Translations under genes and position numbers: made by a program
Shown here: piece by piece, positions 59,379-64,000 of the stretch
Numbering within the stretch: the first letter of the stretch is position 1
How the letters are laid out: each line of letters opens with the position of its first letter
Notes under the pieces: model-generated
The model's input: the letters and a program-made list of their open reading frames with translations, nothing else
Told to the model about the DNA's origin: nothing
Database searches by the model: none
NCBI RefSeq assembly: GCF_001861355.1
Contig: NZ_MASN01000027.1
Location: 45,631-109,630 of the forward strand
Direction of reading: 5' to 3'
Length of the DNA stretch: 64,000 nucleotides
Origin: Natrialba sp. SSL1
GTDB taxonomy: Archaea > Halobacteriota > Halobacteria > Halobacteriales > Natrialbaceae

Positions 59379-60581
59379 ATGGCACAGCCGTACCTTCCAG
59401 TAGACGAATATGAAACCCGTCTCGCACGGGCCCGTACCGCAATCGCCGAAACCGACGTCGATGCTCTGTGTCTGTTTTCCGCGACCAGCATCGAGTGGCT
59501 CACCGGATTCTGGCACCTCCAGACCGAGCGGCCGGTCTGTCTCACAGTGACCGACGAGACGGTCGCAGTCACGGTCCCACGACTCGAACTCGAGCGAGCG
59601 GAGGTCGTCGACCACGTCGACGAGGTGTACAACTACTACGATTATCCCGGCGGAAGCGGTGAGTATCCGGTGCACAGTTCCCAGACGCCGGAAGCCACTA
59701 TCAGCGACATGCTCGACGATCTCGGTGTCGAGTCGGCCTGTGCAGATATGGACGGCGCGCCAGGGTTCTGGGGCTATTCCGGCCCCTCGCTATCGGAGCT
59801 CGCCGGGATCGATGTCGAAACCGTCGAGTGGATTACCGAATGGCGGAAAACCAAATCCGACGCCGAAATCGACCTCGTCATGGAATCGGGCAAGTGGGGG
59901 AACCTCGCCCACCGATATCTGGCCGAGTACGCCGAACCGGGCAAACACGAGCTCTGGGTCGCCAAACAGGCTAGTCTCGATGCGTCCATGGCGATGCTCG
60001 ATACGCTCGGCGACGAATACCAGTCCCACCTCCGGGGCGGATTTCCGGCGTCGTGTGGCTTCCTCTCCGGACCAAACACTGCGCTTCCACACGGCCTCAC
60101 CGAAAACCGCCGCCTCGAGGAGGGCGACGTGCTCGTGACCGGCGCGTCTTCGAACGTGGGCGGATACAAAAGCGAACTCGAGCGGACGATGTTCGTGGGC
60201 GAACCGACCGACGAGCAGGAACACTACTTCGAGTTGATGCTCGAAGCACAGACCATCGCGATCGACGAGAGCGGACCCGGCGTTCCGTGCGCCGATGTCG
60301 ACCAGGCCGTTCACGACTACTTCGACGAACAGGGTGTTCTCGAGTACACGCAACACCACACCGGACACAACATCGGAATGGAGGGTCACGAACGGGAGTT
60401 CATCGACCGTGGCAGCGAGGAGATCATGGAGCCCGGTCACATCTACAGTATCGAGCCGGGAATCTATATCCCGGACGACGCCGGCTACCGTCACTCGGAT
60501 ACCATCGTCATTACCGAGGACGGGATCGAGATGGTCACGTACTATCCGCGAGATCTGGAAAGCAACATCATCACCTGGTAA
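59379..60581 (+). CDS. M24-fold (creatinase/prolidase-like) protein lacking standard metal ligands
   Basis: 400-aa protein with an N-terminal creatinase domain (to about residue 160) and a pita-bread C-terminal domain. The His of the M24 motif (HHTGHNIGMEGH) and one Glu (IYSIEPGIYIP) are present. Of the other metal ligands, the first Asp is replaced in DVLVTGASSNVGG, the second is Glu in GYKSELERT, and the last Glu position reads RHSDTIVIT. This resembles metal-free creatinase-type members more than Xaa-Pro peptidases. Its role may be hydrolysis or lysis of a small amino-acid-like compound. It is divergent from the SBP operon. Confidence 0.8.
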   Translation: MAQPYLPVDEYETRLARARTAIAETDVDALCLFSATSIEWLTGFWHLQTERPVCLTVTDETVAVTVPRLELERAEVVDHVDEVYNYYDYPGGSGEYPVHSSQTPEATISDMLDDLGVESACADMDGAPGFWGYSGPSLSELAGIDVETVEWITEWRKTKSDAEIDLVMESGKWGNLAHRYLAEYAEPGKHELWVAKQASLDASMAMLDTLGDEYQSHLRGGFPASCGFLSGPNTALPHGLTENRRLEEGDVLVTGASSNVGGYKSELERTMFVGEPTDEQEHYFELMLEAQTIAIDESGPGVPCADVDQAVHDYFDEQGVLEYTQHHTGHNIGMEGHEREFIDRGSEEIMEPGHIYSIEPGIYIPDDAGYRHSDTIVITEDGIEMVTYYPRDLESNIITW

Positions 60582-60586
60582 TCGGT

Positions 60587-61780
60587 TCAGCAACCGATCG
60601 CATCCGTCTCCTCTATCGTCCGTTCCTCCGGAACGATCTCTTTCGGATACTGCACGTAGTTCTCGTACCCGTCTTCGGTGATCTCGACGATGTCCTCGAG
60701 TCTGACGCCGCCGCGTGCGGGATCGTACACGCCCGGCTCGATCGTGACGACGTGTCCGGCCTCGAGTTGCTCGTCCGCCGAGAGGAACGGTCGCTCGTGG
60801 AGACTCGATCCGACGCCGTGTCCGGCACCGTGGTACATTCCAACGTCAACGTCGCCGGTTTCGAAGCCGTACGCAGCGAGTTCCTCGGCGACCCGATCCT
60901 GAACGTTGCTGGCAGGCTGGCCGGCACCGTCCTCGAAGACGTCGAACGCGCCAGCGAGCGCGTCGGAAACTGCATCGTAGGCCGTTCGTTCCCACTCGCC
61001 GACCTCGCCGACGACGAACGTCCGACTCAGGTCGCCGTAATAGCCGTGCGGGCCTTCAGGGCCGAGGTCGAGCAGGACGGTTTCGCCGGGTTCGATGCGA
61101 TCGATGCCGTTGTAGTGGAGGTCAGCGCACGACTCCCCGGCCCCGATAACGGTGTTTCCTGCTCCGTCGAGTCCGTTTCGTGCGAGGGTCGCGTTCACTT
61201 CCCGTCGGAGAATCTCCGTGGTCAACGGCTCCCCGTGCCAGTGTAACTCGCTGCCGTTGACGGTTGCGGAGGCGAGGACGGTTTCTGCCCTGGCCATCCC
61301 CCTCTGCGTGGCGAGTTCGACTGCTTTCAACAACTCCCGTTCTTCGGTCGTTTTGACGCGACGAATGCCGCCGATCGAGTCGGTCAGGACGACATCGTAC
61401 CCATCCTCGCGAAACGACCGGACCGTTCGATGCGTCGCCGTCGCTGGAAGCACGAGTGTGTCTCCCACCTCCGCTCGCTTGAGGACCGTTCGGGCGCGCT
61501 CCGTCGCCGGCGGCCGCTCGCTTGCACGTGTCATATCCACTTCGTCTCCCGGAAACTCCCGCTCGGCCTGTTGACCGAATCGGTCGGGGGGACACAGCGT
61601 CGCCGTCCCGTTCGCGTAGACGAACGCGTAGTCTCGATCCGGCCCGTTGAACCGCGTCAGATACGAGAGCACTTCGTCGAAGCAATCCCCGATATGGACG
61701 TAGGCATCGGCATCGTGGTGCTCCAGAAGCGGGTCGATTCGCTCGTACTCGGTCGAGATACGACGTGGATAGTCACCCAT
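60587..61780 (-). CDS. M24-family Xaa-Pro peptidase
   Basis: 397-aa protein, start chosen at [20 protein letters not shown]. All five M24 metal ligands are visible: the two Asp in [20 protein letters not shown], His in [11 protein letters not shown], Glu in [11 protein letters not shown] and Glu in RLEDIVEIT. It should be an active dinuclear aminopeptidase or prolidase, releasing residues before proline. ATG at 61825 would add 15 residues. It is convergent with the metal-less M24 gene (five bases apart) and lies near proline dehydrogenase, which suits proline release from imported peptides. Confidence 0.88.
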   Translation of the reverse strand: MGDYPRRISTEYERIDPLLEHHDADAYVHIGDCFDEVLSYLTRFNGPDRDYAFVYANGTATLCPPDRFGQQAEREFPGDEVDMTRASERPPATERARTVLKRAEVGDTLVLPATATHRTVRSFREDGYDVVLTDSIGGIRRVKTTEERELLKAVELATQRGMARAETVLASATVNGSELHWHGEPLTTEILRREVNATLARNGLDGAGNTVIGAGESCADLHYNGIDRIEPGETVLLDLGPEGPHGYYGDLSRTFVVGEVGEWERTAYDAVSDALAGAFDVFEDGAGQPASNVQDRVAEELAAYGFETGDVDVGMYHGAGHGVGSSLHERPFLSADEQLEAGHVVTIEPGVYDPARGGVRLEDIVEITEDGYENYVQYPKEIVPEERTIEETDAIGC

Positions 61781-61922
61781 AGAGTCACTGTCGCAGTTCA
61801 CTCCAAGAATGTTCCGGTGTGCCATGCCACACCCCGCTAGCCGAGGACTGATCGATGGACCGTCGATGAATGGATGGCTGTGACACCATAACATAAAACA
61901 CTCCCCCACGACAAAGGCGGGT

Positions 61923-62645
61923 ATGAGCATGCAGCAGCCAGTCTCGTGTCTACGGCTGACTCTCGACCTCTGGCATCCCGGCTGTTGGGCGATCGATGCA
62001 ACCAGACGCGCTGACGGCGGTATCCTCGCTCATACGGTGTACACATCACCTGACGGACGCGGGACTCACTCGAGTGCGGCTAACGGGCTTTTCACCGCGT
62101 TCGGCGACACATCACAACAGGTAGCGGACGTCCTCGATGCGGTTCGAGACTCGAGCCAGACGGTGCAGGTCCACGAACTCCAAGAGCAATTTGGGCACGA
62201 ACGAGACGTACCGGGAACCGTCTCGCGGGAGTTCTTTCTCGAGTACGATCCCGGCGAGATGGTCTGTCCGGTCTTGCTCGAAAACGGGTTCGTCCACCGC
62301 ACCCCTATCAGAATTCAAGATGGGAGCGAAGAATGGAACCTCTGCTTTCTCGGGGATCGGTCGATGGTTACAGACGCGCTCGACGATGTTCGTAAGCAGG
62401 CCGATGCGGAGGTGACCGTCACGTCTATCACGACGGCTGAGGCGTCCGATCATACGTCGCGAAGCCAGCGACTCGACACGCTCACGCCGGCCCAGCGGAA
62501 GGTGTTCGAACACGCTCGCAACGCCGGCTACTACGAGTGGCCGCGAAAGACGACGACGCGAGAGTTGGCCGACGGTCTCGATATTGCCAAATCGACGCTC
62601 CTCGAACACCTTCGAGTCGCCGAATCCAAGCTTCTCGATCCTTGA
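61923..62645 (+). CDS. HTH_10 (bacterio-opsin activator-like) transcriptional regulator
   Basis: 240-aa regulator. It has the N-terminal LDLWHPGCWAIDATRR motif, a sensing domain, and a C-terminal HTH_10 domain (LTPAQRKVFEHARNAGYYEW, then ELADGLDIAKSTLLEHLRVAE). The organisation and the LWHxGCW motif match the regulator at 36297. It is divergent from the Xaa-Pro peptidase gene, with about 140 bases between, including an AT-rich CATAACATAAAAC element. It probably controls the second peptide system. Confidence 0.86.
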   Translation: MSMQQPVSCLRLTLDLWHPGCWAIDATRRADGGILAHTVYTSPDGRGTHSSAANGLFTAFGDTSQQVADVLDAVRDSSQTVQVHELQEQFGHERDVPGTVSREFFLEYDPGEMVCPVLLENGFVHRTPIRIQDGSEEWNLCFLGDRSMVTDALDDVRKQADAEVTVTSITTAEASDHTSRSQRLDTLTPAQRKVFEHARNAGYYEWPRKTTTRELADGLDIAKSTLLEHLRVAESKLLDP

Positions 62646-62734
62646 ATCGATTGCTCCCGGGATTCGAGGATTCGTACGGAATTGCTGTGCCGTTCCCGAC
62701 GATACCGTTATCTGTCCGTGGCTGCGGTTGCAGC

Positions 62735-62809
62735 AACCGATAGCAGTTCTCGTGACTGATAGCAGTCCCGCTGACTGACAGCAGTTCTAGCGACTGCAGC
62801 AGTTCTCCG
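62735..62809 (+). repeat. Four 19-bp tandem repeats
   Basis: Imperfect units of the form GACTGATAGCAGTTCTCGT follow one another (second to fourth start near 62754, 62773 and 62792). They lie in the 205-bp convergent gap between the regulator and proline dehydrogenase. No gene is read through them. Confidence 0.75.
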
Positions 62810-62850
62810 TAGACGGCGACCGTCGTACGACCCGACCCCCACTACCCCCA

Positions 62851-63690
62851 CTACCGCCCGATAACCGCTCGAGCCGCAAAGAGGAGATTCTCCTTTCGCT
62901 CTCGAACTCGTCGGTAAAAGTACGACAGCCACTTCGAACCGTACGGAACGTACTGGTAGACCTCGATATCGTCCGACGCCAGTTCGTACTGCCGATCGGT
63001 TCTGACGCCCATCAGCATTTGAATTTCGTACGGCGTTCCGTACTCCCGGTGGTATTCTCTGGCGGCGTCGATAACCATCGGGTCGTGGCTCCCGATCGCG
63101 ACGCCATCGTCGAACGCCTCGAACATGTATTCGATAAGCTCGAGGTACACTTCGTCGACTTTCTCTTTGCTCGTGTAGGCGACATCGCTGGGTTCGTCAT
63201 ATGCGCCCTTCACGATCCGAACCTTCCCCGGCGCATCGGCAAGCCGCTCGAGGTCTTCTCGCGTGCGTCTGAGATTTGCCTGGAGACAGAGGCCCATTCC
63301 ACCGCCGTGGTCGCGAACGAGCGATTCGTACGCGTCGAGCGTCGCGTCCGTCGTCGTGTGATCTTCCATATCGACCCAGACGAAGACGCCTTTCTCATCG
63401 CCGCGGTCGGCGATTTCGGCGAGGTTGTTCTCGAAGACGGTCTCACCGACATCGAGACCGATCTGTGAGGGTTTGACCGAAATGCAGGCCGCAGCTCCCG
63501 ACGCTGCAATGTCGTCGACAAGCTCGAGATACGTGTCGGTATCCTCAGCGGCGGGCTTTGGATCGTGGTAGTGCTCTCCGAGGAGATTGAGGATCGCACT
63601 CACATCCCGATTGTTGAGCGTCTGGACGTGACTGAGTGCTTCAGACGGCGTTTCACCCGCAACGAACCTGTTGGCGACAGGGGGAATCAT
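62851..63690 (-). CDS. putA-like proDH: Proline dehydrogenase
   Basis: 279-aa flavoenzyme of the monofunctional PutA/ProDH barrel. Signatures are VKPSQIGLDV (near 73), VWVDMEDHTTTDATLD (near 105), CLQANLRRTREDL, RIVKGAYDEPSDVAY and the C-terminal YVPYGSKWLSYFYRRVRERKENL motif with its FAD- and substrate-binding Arg residues. It oxidises proline to pyrroline-5-carboxylate at the membrane quinone pool. It is divergent from an aldehyde dehydrogenase that may carry out the next step, and lies near an Xaa-Pro peptidase. Confidence 0.93.
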   Translation of the reverse strand: MIPPVANRFVAGETPSEALSHVQTLNNRDVSAILNLLGEHYHDPKPAAEDTDTYLELVDDIAASGAAACISVKPSQIGLDVGETVFENNLAEIADRGDEKGVFVWVDMEDHTTTDATLDAYESLVRDHGGGMGLCLQANLRRTREDLERLADAPGKVRIVKGAYDEPSDVAYTSKEKVDEVYLELIEYMFEAFDDGVAIGSHDPMVIDAAREYHREYGTPYEIQMLMGVRTDRQYELASDDIEVYQYVPYGSKWLSYFYRRVRERKENLLFAARAVIGR

Positions 63691-63716
63691 TTATCGATAG
63701 TGGTGTGATCCAAGCG

Positions 63717-63760
63717 TTATAATATAGTACCCGACCAATTTATACGGGCATACTAGGTGG
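63717..63760. promoter_or_regulatory. Divergent promoter region of proline dehydrogenase and aldehyde dehydrogenase
   Basis: The 135-bp gap has two TATA-like elements, TTATAATATAG (about 63718-63728) and TTTATACGG (about 63739-63747). They could serve the two divergent genes and allow joint control of proline oxidation. Confidence 0.45.
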
Positions 63761-63825
63761 GAAGAAAGGCGACTATCGACCATGATCGGTCAGGGTTACA
63801 TAGGGATGAACACGAAGTACTACCC

Positions 63826-64000
63826 ATGTCTCTGGAAACCGAGACGGAGTCGTACCAGCACTATATCGACGGCGAATGGATCGACGGCGATGGAACGGAG
63901 ACGTTTGCGAGTGAAAACCCGGCAACTGGTGACCAACTCGCGACGTTCCAGCGCGGCACCGAAGACGACGTCGACGCTGCGCTGGCTGCAGCGAACGACG
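63826..64000 (+). CDS. Aldehyde dehydrogenase family protein, N-terminal part
   Basis: The first 58 codons are present: MSLETETESYQHYIDGEWID, then SENPATGDQLATFQRGTEDDVDAALAAA. The YIDGEW and NPATG motifs are the standard N-terminus of NAD(P)-dependent aldehyde dehydrogenases. The catalytic Cys and Glu lie beyond the window. Sharing a divergent promoter region with proline dehydrogenase suggests pyrroline-5-carboxylate dehydrogenase, but other aldehyde substrates cannot be excluded. Confidence 0.85.
   Translation, partial: MSLETETESYQHYIDGEWIDGDGTETFASENPATGDQLATFQRGTEDDVDAALAAAND

Overview
The window looks like a haloarchaeal chromosome (order Natrialbales or a close relative). The DNA is GC-rich. 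Almost every protein is acidic (Asp/Glu-rich, Lys-poor). Promoters are archaeal TATA type, often about 25 bp from a start codon, so several transcripts look leaderless. Secreted proteins carry twin-arginine (Tat) or Tat-lipobox signals, and regulators are of the bacterio-opsin-activator (HTH_10) type. I see no rRNA, tRNA or CRISPR array.

Region 1 (1-11.9 kb) is a sulfur/thiol-redox block: a TusA C-terminus, two DsrE-family proteins, a P1B-4-type metal ATPase, a VKOR-like membrane thiol oxidoreductase, a tandem UspA, a 48-aa membrane peptide with a TauE/SafE exporter, a cation/proton antiporter with TrkA domains, thioredoxin plus thioredoxin reductase, and a second UspA. Several promoters here share TATTGT-type half sites, and one 18-bp motif occurs twice (16/18 identical).

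Region 2 (12-42 kb) is the main find. It holds the parts of the Bacillus dpp-ykf muropeptide pathway in an archaeon: DppA D-aminopeptidase, two tandem-duplicated peptide-binding lipoproteins, DppB/C/D/F, a YkfB-like L-Ala-D/L-Glu epimerase and a YkfC-like SH3-NlpC/P60 endopeptidase. With them are an S13 D,D-carboxypeptidase-like protein, an AmpC-like serine hydrolase, a diaminopimelate-decarboxylase-like enzyme and M20, M42, M28 and S9 peptidases. The S13, NlpC and AmpC-like proteins have no visible signal peptide. I infer that bacterial wall peptides are imported and dismantled in the cytoplasm. A DUF4129-DUF7269-DUF58-DUF7519 membrane cluster sits inside this block, flanked by two copies of the 3' end of the S13 gene.

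Region 3 (41.9-48.0 kb) is mobile. A roughly 4.4-kb module bounded by 18-bp inverted repeats carries an unknown protein, a PQQ-dehydrogenase-like propeller with the expected Glu/Asn/Asp active-site motifs, and a Tat-exported blue-copper protein. It abuts a frameshifted TnpB element whose 3' end is studded with small perfect hairpins.

Region 4 (48-64 kb) has a D-aminoacylase, an archaeal ATPase/DUF234 protein, a gene-poor stretch with decayed coding sequence and an orphan palindrome, and a second peptide ABC operon (SBP-DppB-DUF1028-DppC-DppD-DppF). Two M24-fold proteins, a second HTH_10 regulator, proline dehydrogenase and the start of an aldehyde dehydrogenase follow. Together these suggest uptake of proline-containing peptides and oxidation of the released proline.
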